DNA of 64,000 bases, taken from Platycnemis pennipes (lineage: Eukaryota > Arthropoda > Insecta > Odonata > Platycnemididae). Numbering within the stretch: the first letter of the stretch is position 1; each line of letters opens with the position of its first letter. The translations under genes were made by a program, and so were the position numbers. Below, piece after piece: positions 22,645-33,142 of the stretch. The notes under the pieces were generated by a model that did not search any database, was not told the origin of the DNA, and was given only the letters and a program-made list of their open reading frames with translations. The DNA is taken from NCBI GenBank assembly GCA_933228895.1, contig OW121852.1, positions 126,475,544 to 126,539,543 on the forward strand. The letters run 5' to 3'.

Positions 22645-23072
22645 GGAAAGAGTGGCAAGAGTATCTTTATGGCAGTGAGGCATGGACGATGACAGCAGAG
22701 GAGAAGAAAAGAGTGGAAGCATTCGAAATATGGTGCTATCGAAGAATGATGAAGATAAAATGGATCGACCGAGCGACAAATGAAGAAGTTCTAAGAAGAG
22801 TGAGAGAAAAGAGAAGCCTACTGAAAACTATAAAAAGAAGACGGGACAAATTAATCGGCCACATCTTAAGACACGATGTTCTGATGAAGACGATCGTCGA
22901 AGGAAAAGTGAACGGGAAGAATGGAAAAGGCAGGCATCGTATGAGTTACTTAGAACAGGTCGTAAAGGACGTGAAAGAGATGAATTAAGTCACAATGAAA
23001 AGGTTGGCCGATAGAAGAATCGAGTGGAGGGCTGCGTCAAACCAATCCTAGGATTGTTGACCCTTGATGATG
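22645..23072 (+). mobile_element. RTE-like copy E with 12-bp target duplication
   Basis: The frame from about 22663 reads YLYGSEAWTMTAEEKKRV, FEIWCYRRMMKIKWIDRATN, EEVLRRVREKRS, LIGHILRHDVLMKTIVEGKV and, after a stop at 22986-22988, MKRLADRRIEWRAASNQS. It ends in a TGATGATG tail. ATCGAATGTAAA is repeated exactly at 22633-22644 and 23073-23084. Only the last 140 or so codons were copied. About 18 bases at the 5' junction do not match other copies and may be filler added on insertion. Confidence 0.85.
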
Positions 23073-23171
23073 ATCGAATGTAAATTACTGGCTGTAGTTC
23101 TATTACTAAGAATGATTAAAAAAACAAAAACGCACTATGTAATTCCGCGTAAAATATAATTTATTTAAGTT

Positions 23172-24010
23172 GTGTTCAACCGGAAAGTTGGTTTTTGATA
23201 GGTAAGGATATAGTTCACCCCATACTAAGCCATTAGTGTGTAAAATTCTAACATTCAGCTTAGGGGGGGGGGGGGGTAATTCCTTTCCCTACTGTCCGTT
23301 GAAAAATTCTGTCACCCGAGTTTGAAGACTAATATCTAGAAGACGGCTAAATGGATTTTTAAATAAAATACATCATATGAAAGCGTGTTTATTTTCGCGT
23401 TGAGTGATGGTGTACACATTTTTCCACCATTTATATTAATTTCAGTAGGTATGTGCTTAGAAACGGAATTTTAGCGCTTTTTTCCGGGTACCGGACGGTT
23501 GGATCGAATTTACGGCTTTGTAATAACAACACGGATCAAGATATTAAAATTTCCTTTTCACAGATTGTAGCAAAGATCTTTATTAGTAGTCAGTCGAAGT
23601 TTCATATTTTTTAGTGTATTAGTATTTTAGTTGCTGTTGAAAAAGTAAGACTGCGTTATTTTCCGTTCCGCGCATTCCTGAAAATCGCCGTATTACTGAA
23701 ATTAATATAAATGGTGAAAAAATGTGTACACCATCACTCAACGCGAAAATAAACACGCTTTAATATGATGTATTTTATTTTAAAATCCATTGAGCCGTCT
23801 TCTAGATATTAGTCTTCAAACTCGGGTGACGGAATTTTGCAACGATCAGTAGGCCACCTGCGATTTCCTATGAAGTTCTAAAACGCAAAAAATCGAATCG
23901 TGAGGATTTTAGTTGGGTTTGTACAGAAAGACTCTTACCCGGATTTGAACCTGTGACCCTCCGGCCAGTATCTTAGCGCTCTTCCCGCTATAGGCCTCCA
24001 CGACGCCACA
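23172..24010 (-). mobile_element. tRNA-derived SINE, split by a MITE
   Basis: Head at the right: on the minus strand TATAGCGGGAAGAGCGC (about 23975-23991) is A-box-like and GGTTCAAATCC (complement of 23941-23951) is a B box. The body continues to 23852, is interrupted by the MITE at 23292-23849, and resumes from 23289 to 23172 with the 3' part ending in CCAACTTTCCGGTTGAACAC. The two halves align in order with the uninterrupted relative at 44044-44325. A run of 14 G lies at 23263-23276. Confidence 0.75.
23292..23849. mobile_element. TA-flanked MITE with 155-bp terminal inverted repeats
   Basis: The left arm, about 23292-23447, and the right arm, about 23695-23849, are inverted copies differing at only a few positions. 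They start CTGTCCGTTG and CTGATCGTTG and share GTCACCCGAGTTTGAAG. TA stands on both sides (23290-23291 and 23850-23851), the target duplication of Tc1/mariner-type transposition. The 245-bp centre encodes nothing. Ends related to this one occur at 13309 and 34251. The near-identity of the arms suggests a young insertion or conversion between arms. Confidence 0.85.
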
Positions 24011-24826
24011 TAATTTATTTATTTATTTATGTCTTGGTTGCCATGCAACATTTTCAAGCCTATCCAAAATCTCTTTAGATAATACTTTTCGTGTAGTGCC
24101 TCATTTTATCTTCGGGGAAGTTCCTGAAGCAGTAAACAAAACGTCACTTGAAAATGAGGCACGACAACAAAACTAGGCAAAATATAACTATATCGAATGC
24201 ACGTGGAATTAGGTTCATAGCGTGTTTTTGAATTTTTATTTACTAAGCAGTTCCACGAAGTCACGTCGGAAACCATTTCCTATGCTAAGGATGAGTTGGA
24301 GTGGATTTAGTCGTTAGGAAGATATCATATAAAGCTAAGGTCATTACCGCAATATAAGATAGTATAGATAGGAATTCCTATGGAACGAGGAAAGGGCATA
24401 GAAAAAACGGAATAAGGCTTATCCTAACAAAAGTTCTCTTAAAATTTCGGTAGTTTTGCTCTTTGTTTGATTTGAATTATTCAGTTAGGGCATTCAGTAG
24501 TCTCAGCAATATAGCTTCAAATATTAAGCAAACGTGTTGGACTCAAATATCAATAATAACGGTTTTAATGTTATGTTAAATCATATCACCGATCATTTTA
24601 ATCAGTTTTGCATGCAACACAGAATCCAATTTCAAACCAATGCCATATGGTACAAACAGTAGCCTATTAGTACATGCGTAATTATTTGCGGTTGAATAAA
24701 GTCCATGCTAGAAACATTTAACTCATTTGTTGAACATTTAAAACCACACAAAGATATTTAACATGAATAATAAAAAATAACTTCAATTTATTTAATTCTC
24801 TTCTTGTTGATTTCGGTCTGATGTAC
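24011..24826. other. No gene seen
   Basis: Begins with a short TTTA microsatellite at about 24010-24031. The rest is AT-rich with no repeat match. Confidence 0.4.
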
Positions 24827-25308
24827 AATTGGGTCGTTTAACATCCTTTTTTATTTCGGACGCTGATAGAGCTTTTAAAATGAAAAGACCTATATTTTTC
24901 CGTTCTTCGTTCCGTCAATTACTTATCGAAATATAAGCGGCGAAAAACTGATGTTTTTAACCCACTCGGAAACGTGGGCGTCACCGACTTTGCACGTCAT
25001 CACATTAAGGGACACACAGCTGACTCTGCCAATGGAAGTGGTTGCGACAGGGTCTCTTAATGCAGACCTCCCCTTCCCACCTCCACTCCCCTCCCTTTCT
25101 TCCTAAAAACAATCAAGGACGGGAGATGGATGACGTAATAATCCTTAACGCAGCTTGTTTGGTGAGCGTCAGATTTTGTTCATTGTATTGATGTACGAGT
25201 GGACGGCTCTGGTTATAAGATTAATTCTTTCACTTAAATTCATTTTTCGTTTCCCTCTAACGATTTCGTGGCCAAAAAAGCGATTTAGGTTCCGAGTAAA
25301 TGCCCCGC
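24827..25308 (-). mobile_element. R2 TIR element, copy 3
   Basis: Inverted relative to copies 1 and 2. It starts at AATTGGGTCGTTTAACAT and ends near GAGTAAATGCCCC, with the shared internal blocks AAGCGGCGAAAAACTGATG and GGTTGCGACAGGGTC. It is about 55 bp shorter than copy 1, mostly from a deletion in the central part that holds the second CRE-like site in copy 1. Its CRE position reads ATGACGTAAT. Confidence 0.75.
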
Positions 25309-26507
25309 GGGCATTTCGGGAAAATGGGCAATTTAAACCAAATCATTTTATATTCTCACTGGTTATTTTACCAACTATCACGTTATAATACATATAGAAT
25401 ACCTATTCGTGAGTAATTCTTTACTCTAATCGATTTCTTAAGAGCAACTCCTCAACAACCCTTTCCTTTCGTCTTCTTACAGCTCATATTCTTCATCCAA
25501 ATCTCTTCAGATGCTACTTAAATGCTTTGCCCATTGAGCCTCATTATTCCTCCTCGAGGAAGTTTCTGAAGCCCCAAACGAAAATCCCCTTAACAAAGTT
25601 TTCAGATCTTCTCCTCCTGGATCAATGCATTTCTTGACATGACGCGATTTATCTTACGCTTTAGGAACTGCGCTCCAGTTTCTCACTGAATAACACCTCA
25701 AGTACACCATACTGATTTTATACCTCCATTTTTCACCCGTTACCCTTAAATTCAATCGTGAGTCGCTTATGCCTTCCAACGCCTTTGCAATATACGTTTT
25801 TATCTTCATACATCGGAATTTCATTTCAAGCTTGGATTCCGATTGATCTATCTTCTCCATTTAATTTGTTTCCCATTCATCTTACAATACGCACCCTCCG
25901 CTTCCAGACTTGGCAACAAGAGCTTTCCGTTCGGATGTATAAGGGTTCATATTAGCTCACAAACTCCGTAATTACACTGTCTCCAAGAAAATCGACAACA
26001 ATGGCTACCATATCACCTTTGTGTTAAATCTCTTTCATCCCAAAACACCTTTCTATCCATAAATTTAATCCATTTCCTGGATCATATAAGCAGAATAACA
26101 GCAGCGTCTGTAGTATAAAATATGTAACCCTCCCAATAGAAGTGAGTGCTAGATGTTTGGAACGAAATCTTTTATAGTTTTGTGATTCGGCCGATGCTTG
26201 GCGTAAACTGAGGAGACTAGTAAGTAGTGGAGGAGACATCGCAGCTGATTTGAGAAGCCAGTCGCCATATTGGTAGGTACGGACATGCGGGATTTCTAAT
26301 CGTGGTAATCGTACGGATGAAGTTGCTTTCGCACAACGCATTACTTAGTAAGAGAAGTTAATGGAATGAATTTTTAAAACTCGTCAAAGAAACAGAGGCT
26401 AGCATGCTGACACTTGAATTTTTGTTATTGAGTCGCATCTCAATGAAAAAAAAAAACAAATTTAACAGTGGCGCTGGATTCCACCTTCCCCATATATCTG
26501 GAAACCT
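25309..26507. other. No gene seen
   Basis: AT-rich on the whole. A minus-strand frame at 26024-26341 lacks any recognisable motif. Confidence 0.35.
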
Positions 26508-26840
26508 GGGGAGTTGTGTTTGAAACCGTCGGGATTATCTCGAATAGGTTACCATGCAGTCGCGTGGTATAAACACGAATGGTTCGCAGATTTGGTGTGT
26601 TAAAACAGCTGCTTTTAGCCTCATTTATTGTTTAAACTCTTGTTTTATCTCATCTGGGGGCTCTATAGTCGAGGCAGAAGAGAAAAACTCAAGTGAAAAC
26701 AATTATTGATATTGTAACGAGCGATTCAGCAACACCTATCACAACTAAGTGACACAACTATCGAAAACCATTCGTGTTTTTACCGCGCTACTTCTTCGTT
26801 GCTTATCGTGATAATTCCGACGGTTTCATGCACAGTCCCC
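26508..26840. repeat. Hairpin MITE with GGGGA ends
   Basis: The left arm (26508 to about 26585) and the right arm (about 26760-26840) are inverted repeats sharing TGAAACCGTCGG, ATTATC and ACACGAATGGTT, with small indels between. The 175-bp centre is unrelated to other repeats here. No target duplication is clear. The divergence between arms suggests an older insertion than 23292-23849. Confidence 0.6.
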
Positions 26841-27672
26841 TTGTCCTAAATGCTTCCAAAATATAATGGAGAGCCGTCAGCTAAGAAGGAAGTCTCAAAG
26901 AGTCGAGCCATCGGCTCCACCAAACAGGTGACACATGAGCGCCCAGCCATCTCACTCCCCTATTGGCAGAACGTATTTTCACCCACAAAAATGAACACGG
27001 CATTCAGATAGCCCTGATTATAGGAAACGAGTCGTTTTCTGAAACGTTAGCGGAAATGAAGGCATCGACCTGGTGGAAGAAACCTTCACGCAGTCTTTAT
27101 GTCGTTAAAATAGGTTAAATTAGGACTGTTCTTAGTAATAAAATAATTCATGGGGGAATATAATGAATTAACATCTCCCTTTAATTAGCCTTTGGAAATT
27201 ATTTAACGCCACTGCGAAGAAATTAGGAAACTACTTCACGGTCATTAATATTTTTATGCACAAGCAGTCTCCAAAAGATGCCGTATTAAACGCTATGCTT
27301 CGTAAGGAGTAGGTGTGACCTAAACCTTCCCAACCACCCCCATTCTGGCTTCATTGTTACTCATACGCTGACATGCCAATGTCTCCAGTAAATTCTGTAA
27401 TATCCTTGGTTTACACAATAGCTACTCCTCATTTATTTCCCATCCGATCATCCTACTATCATCAGTTTTTTCTCCGATCGAAATAAAAAAATACCTCCAA
27501 TTTCCTTCCATCTTCCTTTCTTCATCCTATCCTTCATTACCAAAAAACTGCGTGCTTAATGGTGGATTCCTTGCTACATTCTCATAAATACTTTACCAAG
27601 GGTTCCTGCAAAAATTTATCTGCTTTCAATAAAAGAATCCTTCGCAAACGACACTCCCCCACCTTATATACA
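26841..27672. other. No gene seen
   Basis: Unique-looking DNA, GC-richer at about 26870-27080. Confidence 0.4.
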
Positions 27673-27684
27673 TTTATGCTTATT

Positions 27685-28265
27685 CATCATCATCATCATC
27701 ATCATCATCATTGCTAAACAATCCTAGGATTGGCTTGACGCAGCTTTCCACTCGATTCTTCTATCGGCCAACCTTTTCATTGTGACGTAATTCTTCTCTT
27801 TTACATCCCGCACAACCTGTTCCATGTATCTCATACGAGGCCTGCCTTTTCCAATCTTCCCGTTCACTTTTCCCTCGGCGATAGTCTTCATCAGGCCATC
27901 GTATCAAGATATGGCCGATGAAGTTGTCCCTTCTTCTTTTTATAGTTGTCAGCAGACTTCTCTTTTCTCCTACTCTTCTTAGCACTTCCTCGTTACTTAC
28001 TCGGTCGATCCATTTAATCTTCATCATTCTTCTGTAGCACCACATTTCGAATACTTCCACCCTTTTCTTCTCCGCTGCTCCCGTCGTCCATACCTCACTG
28101 CCGTAAAGAAACATGCTCCAGATGTATTTCCTGTTAAACTGTTTCCTTACTTCAACGCTTGAATTTCCAGCTGTATGTAGATTTGTCTTTTGATAGAATG
28201 CCCTATTTGCCTGGGCTTTCTACTAACTATTTCTTTCTTACTTCGTCCATCGTTGCTCCCTCCAC
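27685..28265 (-). mobile_element. RTE-like copy F with 12-bp target duplication
   Basis: The minus strand encodes FLYGSEVWTTGAAEKKRVEV, FEMWCYRRMMKIKWIDRVSN, EEVLRRVGEKRSLLTTIKRR and LIGHIL. A frameshift follows, after which the C-terminus is readable in another frame. The upstream 150 bases carry degraded NLHTAGNSSVEVRKQF. The tail is (ATC)8 on the plus strand. TTTATGCTTATT is repeated exactly at 27673-27684 and 28266-28277. Confidence 0.85.
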
Positions 28266-28551
28266 TTTATGCTTATTACTACGTCAATATTCCTCCAATC
28301 CTAGTAACCAATATTTTCAATTTGTTTCTATTTCAACCCTTCATTTCTTATAATGAGTTTTGACTTCTTTTTGAACCGCATCTAATAGATATGTTCGATA
28401 TTTATTGATAACCCTTGGCTGATTAGATGTTTCCATCTGGATCAACAGTAGATGAAATCTACATTTTACTAATTTGGGCGCACCTTAAAATGGCCTCCTT
28501 CCTCTTGAGATATGTTTCAAACAAGAAAATACTAAAATTCATCAACACATC

Positions 28552-29090
28552 AATGGCGTCGCTTACCATATTTTTTATTGCCGAATCTGATAGACTTTGA
28601 AAAATAAAAATACACATATTTTTCCGTTCTTCGATCCATCAATTAGTTCTCGAGCTATAAGCGGCGAAAAACTGATTTTTTCAACACCTTCGGAAAAGTG
28701 GGCGTGCAAAGGACTCGTACGTCATCCACTTGGTCCAATCACAACTGAGACCGCGAAGCTCCTTCCCCTTATCGCATTAAGGGACACACAGCTGATTCTG
28801 CCCATGGAAGTGGTTGCGACAGGATTTGTGAGAGCAGACCTTCCGAGAACCCCCCTCCACTCCCCTTCCTTTCCCTAAAAGCATTCTAGGACGGAAGGGG
28901 GTGGATGACGTAGTAATCCTTAACGCAGCTCGTTAGATGGGCGTCTCCTTTTGCAAAATTTTAACTTTTGATTTATGAGCGAGGGGCTCTGGTTATAATA
29001 TTAATTTCTTCACTAAAATTACTCTTTCATTTCCATCTAACGATTTCGTCTGCAAAATTATGATTTCGGTTACGAGTAAACGCCCCCATT
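28552..29090 (-). mobile_element. R2 TIR element, copy 4
   Basis: At 539 bp this is the second full-length copy. It begins AATGGCGTCGCTTACCAT and ends GAGTAAACGCCCCCATT, so both inverted ends are visible. The CRE-like positions have decayed to forms such as ATGACGTAGT. Internal blocks GGGACACACAGCTGATTCTG and GGTTGCGACAGG match copy 3 closely. Confidence 0.8.
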
Positions 29091-30089
29091 CAAAATTAAT
29101 CATCAATAAATTAGTGCCTACTTAGGGTTTACAACTTTCATACCAAACGACCTCTTATCGTATAAAATCATCTTTATTAGGTGAGAGCCGAATCCTTTCT
29201 GTGAGTGCGAGATATTCCATTAGTTGAGAATTTGATCACTTGAGGGAGTCCTCAGCTCGCCTTGACTTTTACTGTGCGTGCAGCTGATTTGGCTGCAGCT
29301 GGGTGACCATTTTAATCTTCTTTGCATAAAATAAAAGAAGGAACGTCAAGGATAAAAAAATATATATTGTAAAAAAGGAGAATCGTGAAGTTATTTTAGT
29401 CTCGTTATCTATTTTTCTTCATCTCCTTTAGTATCACGAGGGACAATTACCGAGATCAGTAGTGACAAAGTCTGAAAGATGCTGTTCTCCAGGTTTTGCT
29501 ATTTTACGCTTCATTTATTTCGCTTCTCTTCCTCTAGATCCTTTGGGATGTGTGCGACGTACAGAACTCTGAAGAGAGAAAGGGATCAACTTCACTCAAC
29601 GCCGTTCTTTTCTTTTGACCTTTCTCGTCGGGCGCGAAAAAATAAATAATTGGTTGGGAAGCAATTTCCCCTAATTGTCGGAAGATGAAATTGAAAACTA
29701 ATCCGCCTTTCTGGAAATCGGAGGTTGAGAGATAATGGAATATTTCCCCGCTGGGACGTATTTTGCTCTGCATAAGAATATTTATCTTTTTAAAACAAAA
29801 TCAAATTGTCAAGCTCTTAATCAGTAGGAGGAGATTGATAGTAAAATTTATTCTACGATTTAAATTTTCGCATTAATCATTCGAATTTTCCAAATTCCTT
29901 GCGCTATTGACGCTGCCTGTATTTTGCTAGGGGTAAAACGTTTAACAGGTGCACATAATATCGTAAAATTCATGTAATTTCGTTAGGCTATCATTGAGAT
30001 TTTTAAATAACTAAGTTAACCATTTCTGGAACAGCATTTAATCATTAAAAAAGTATTTTTTAAACTATCTTTAGTAAATGCGTAATCTG
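29091..30089. other. No gene seen
   Basis: AT-rich sequence without a repeat match; a short minus-strand frame at 29534-29773 is unrecognised. Confidence 0.4.
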
Positions 30090-30100
30090 AAGCCCCTAAG

Positions 30101-30577
30101 CTGGCTTTCCTGATGGTTGTCGGTTCACACGTAGCAGGAGCTATCCTCCTTGCTCGCTCTTCTCAGAGCCTCAGCATAAAGACGTATACTGTGATAGTTC
30201 CGATTACGAACTGCATGTAAACAAGTTTCGTCTCTACATGCTTCGATAAGCTCCACAACTTGATCCCTAGTTTATAGATTTGCACTCATTTTTAAACACA
30301 ATATCGACCATGAGATGCTATTAAAAGTAGAACCATGCAGAACCTTTATTTTGATCACGTGATGCAAAGCTGAACGATGATTGGCCGGAAACAATAGCCA
30401 TCAGCAAACCACGCAAGGAAAATAGCACCGGACTTAACCTCCAATATCAAGTAAGCTAGCCTTCAGGGCAACAGGACAGCTGTCAGCGTTTCCAGCAAGC
30501 GAGCACGCACGGCACCCATCAGCATTCAACGCAAGAAATCCATCCCGGAAAACGCACCGTGTGAACCGGGCTTGAGA
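30101..30577. mobile_element. MITE-like element with GGTTCACACG ends
   Basis: CGGTTCACACG near the left edge is mirrored by CGTGTGAACCG near the right edge. AAGCCCCTAAG stands on both sides (30090-30100 and 30578-30588), and the similarity extends a few more bases as CTGG and TTGG. Either this is a target duplication or part of the terminal sequence. Nothing is coded inside. The right end ACGCACCGTGTGAAC recurs at 35371-35446. Confidence 0.55.
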
Positions 30578-30588
30578 AAGCCCCTAAG

Positions 30589-31180
30589 TTGGAAGTAAAT
30601 TGTTCATTTTATGTGATTTAGCCCTAATTTGCTAGTTGTGATTGTGATGCTAATATTCTGCCCTCACCCTTGACTGAAAAGCGTGAGCTTTGATAGTCAC
30701 CTTGACAGAGGACATTTCACGCTACCAGCATCATATATATTATTACAGAAAGGTCTTTTTCTGTCATTCCTTATATGCTCCGTTAATACTGCACCTACAG
30801 TGATAACTGAGGTATCATTTTAAATGTTGAATCACCCGCTTCTGACGAAAAATACAATCTCAATCTAAAATTTCACTATTTGCCCATTAATTTGACTTAA
30901 AAGTTTCGATTTTTCCATGTCGATTACTCGCTCGAGGTATATTGGCCCCACACATTATTTTTTATTCTAAGCTTCAAAAAAAGGTTTAAAATGAAAACAG
31001 TACGAAATGCACATAGTAATTGTACATACATGGGTGAACGGTCATCTGGAAAGTCAATGCAATTAAAACTTAATTACACCGTTTCCTTAACATACTTATT
31101 CCCTGATAGCGTGAAAGTGCGAAATTTTCGCACGGGTTACCTAGTTTCATTTTAATTCTGGTTCGGAAGCATCAAGCAAG
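30589..31180. other. No gene seen
   Basis: AT-rich spacer. If the frame at 31181 is genuine, its 5' untranslated region and promoter would lie here, but no clear TATA box or initiator stands out. Confidence 0.35.
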
Positions 31181-31366
31181 ATGTCTTTCTCAAGACAGAA
31201 CGCGTCAAATTACATACCAATGCAACAGCTAGACGGAGTTCGAAGCGAGTTATTGGAGGCGTACGACGATGAAACGCTTTCAACTACCACTAATGACAGG
31301 AGGAACTCTCTCGAAATAGCTCGTGGAAGCACCATGCGAATGGTGTTGGTCGCGTCTGAGATCTAG
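31181..31366 (+). CDS. Candidate host first exon or chance frame
   Basis: An ATG in a fair start context (CAAGATGTC) opens 61 codons ending at TAG. The peptide begins MSFSRQNASNYIPMQQLDG, is polar and acidic in the middle (ELLEAYDDETLSTTTNDRR) and turns hydrophobic at the end (MRMVLVASEI). This resembles the cytosolic N-terminus of a membrane protein leading into a first transmembrane segment. It matches none of the retroelement proteins in the window. If it is an exon, a splice donor should lie before the TAG; GT dinucleotides are present near 31340-31350 but none is a strong consensus. It may equally be chance. Confidence 0.3.
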   Translation: MSFSRQNASNYIPMQQLDGVRSELLEAYDDETLSTTTNDRRNSLEIARGSTMRMVLVASEI

Positions 31367-31715
31367 CGAAGGAGAGGATATTAATAACCTTGGGTGATGA
31401 GGGTGGCCTCTATGAAAGGGCACTGAAGCTTAAGGTCATTACAATCATCGCTGGCATAAAAAAAACAAGCCAGTTAGCCACCCTTCTAATCATAATTAAT
31501 TACACAGGTGAAAAAATGTAATGTCATAGAATATAAAATGGACTTCAACATACATTTGGTAAACTGAATCCAAATCTGCCCGCAAAATTGCTACATCACT
31601 TCAGAAAATGGAGATAATCTAACCCATCTAACCTAAATGTGCCAAATTGCCGTTTTGGGGCATTTTTGGAGACCAGTGATGCTGGAATGTGCATCAAGCC
31701 ATCCAAAGTAAATCG
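31367..31715. other. No gene seen
   Basis: Unique-looking sequence between the possible exon and the RT fragment, with no repeat match. Confidence 0.35.
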
Positions 31716-32486
31716 TCAATGGGCATAGAATTTCCCTGTACCCTACATTTGGGCATAGAATTTCCCTGTACACTACTGCGTCATCGGCAAATAGACGAAG
31801 CTTACTTTTTACCACCTTATGGATATCATTAATGTACAAAAAGAATAGGAGTAATGCAGGAGCATATTCATTATCACACTACCTTGTGGGACACCCGAAG
31901 TGACTTTAATTGCCGGTGAGGAAACACCGTCCAAAACAACCCTTTGAACCCGATCATGCAGAAAATCATTAATCCATGATACAATGTTACTGTCTAACCC
32001 ATAAGATTTTAACTTCAAAATTAGTTTGCTATGAGAAACCTTGTCAAAAGCTTTCTTGAAGTCGAGAAATATAGCATCCACTGGAATATTATTTTCGCCA
32101 GAAACTAAAATATCGTGGGAAAAGAGAGCAAGTTGAGTTTCACACGATCTGCTCTTTCGGAAGCCATGCTGGACATTGGACAATAAATTCTGGCTATCTA
32201 GGTGTCCCATGACTGAACTGACAATTATATGTTCTAGGACCTTGCATGAAATGGATGTGAGGGATATAGGTCTGCAGTTAGATGGCTGCTCCCTATCACC
32301 ACTTTTAAAAATGGGTGTTAGATCGGCTGCTTTCCAGTCCATCAGTACGACGTGTTCGGTCAGTAATTTTTTAAATACTATTTCAAGGTAGGGGGAAATT
32401 TCGGATGCTAACTGTCTATATACGCGGGAGGGAATTTGATCAGGGCCAGGAGATTTGTTGGGGCTTAAACAGGTAGGGCACATCAT
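31716..32486 (-). mobile_element. CR1/Jockey-group reverse transcriptase domain
   Basis: An open frame of 225 codons encodes NKSPGPDQIPSRVYRQLASE, LMDWKAADLTPIFKSGDREQ, NCRPISLTSISCKVLEHI, QHGFRKSRSCETQLALFSHD, AIFLDFKKAFDKVSHSKLI (motif A) and SGVPQGSV (motif B). Past a short foreign insertion at about 31855-31876, another frame continues with LYINDIHKVVKSKLRLFADD (motif C). The catalytic aspartates are present, but the frame is broken between motifs B and C and no endonuclease is attached. A direct duplication of about 31 bp (GGGCATAGAATTTCCCTGTA at 31719 and 31750) lies just after motif C. It may be the RT part of the family whose C-termini occur at 21501 and elsewhere. Confidence 0.85.
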
Positions 32487-32578
32487 TTCGTAGTGCAGTC
32501 ATCTTGTGTGTTTGGTGACGACTTGTATTTCTTGATTCACCTCTTTGCAGGTAAATTGCAGGAGCATATTCATTATCA

Positions 32579-33134
32579 ATAGATGTATATTTAGGTAACG
32601 TATCTGTCTTTATCTGCTGTGATATCAAATACAAAGTGGATATCTAATCATTAATATCTATTATAGGGCTTGCGCATTCCATGTGCTATGCTGAATTTGG
32701 AAATGAGGGAAGTTTGTCTGCAGATTTCTCCTGTTGCATAAAAACTTGATATTGTTCCTTACAGAAGTCACCATTCCAATAACGGCATGTTTTGGCGCAG
32801 AGAATCGTCGTAAAATTGCATCTCGAATCCCAATAACGATTTTAATGGAGTTGCATCTGAGCTTTATATAGTATTCCGGGGCGAACGGTAGATGGTGCCA
32901 TTATCGTTTGGCCGAATGTGTTCCCCGCCCGTGATCTACGGGGTTGCCATGGCAGCGGGAGGCTGCATTCACCCGGGAGGCACTGTAATCGGCGGCGGAA
33001 AACTACGAGAGAGACATCTGCCGTCGCCGTCACGCAAATACCGTTCGGGAGATGAGCAGAGAGTCCCGCACAGCATTGAATTGCGACATCACGGAATACT
33101 GCACCTGCATTTCTACATCTGCGCCTACCGAGTA
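32579..33134. other. GC-rich island, no gene seen
   Basis: The part at 32870-33120 is markedly GC- and CpG-rich for this window and contains GTTGCCATGGCAGC (32943-32956), a 13-of-14 match to the palindromic RFX X-box. No convincing frame is present. It might be a regulatory island or an unrelated repeat next to the ATATCG element. Confidence 0.4.
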
Positions 33135-33142
33135 CCCTACAT

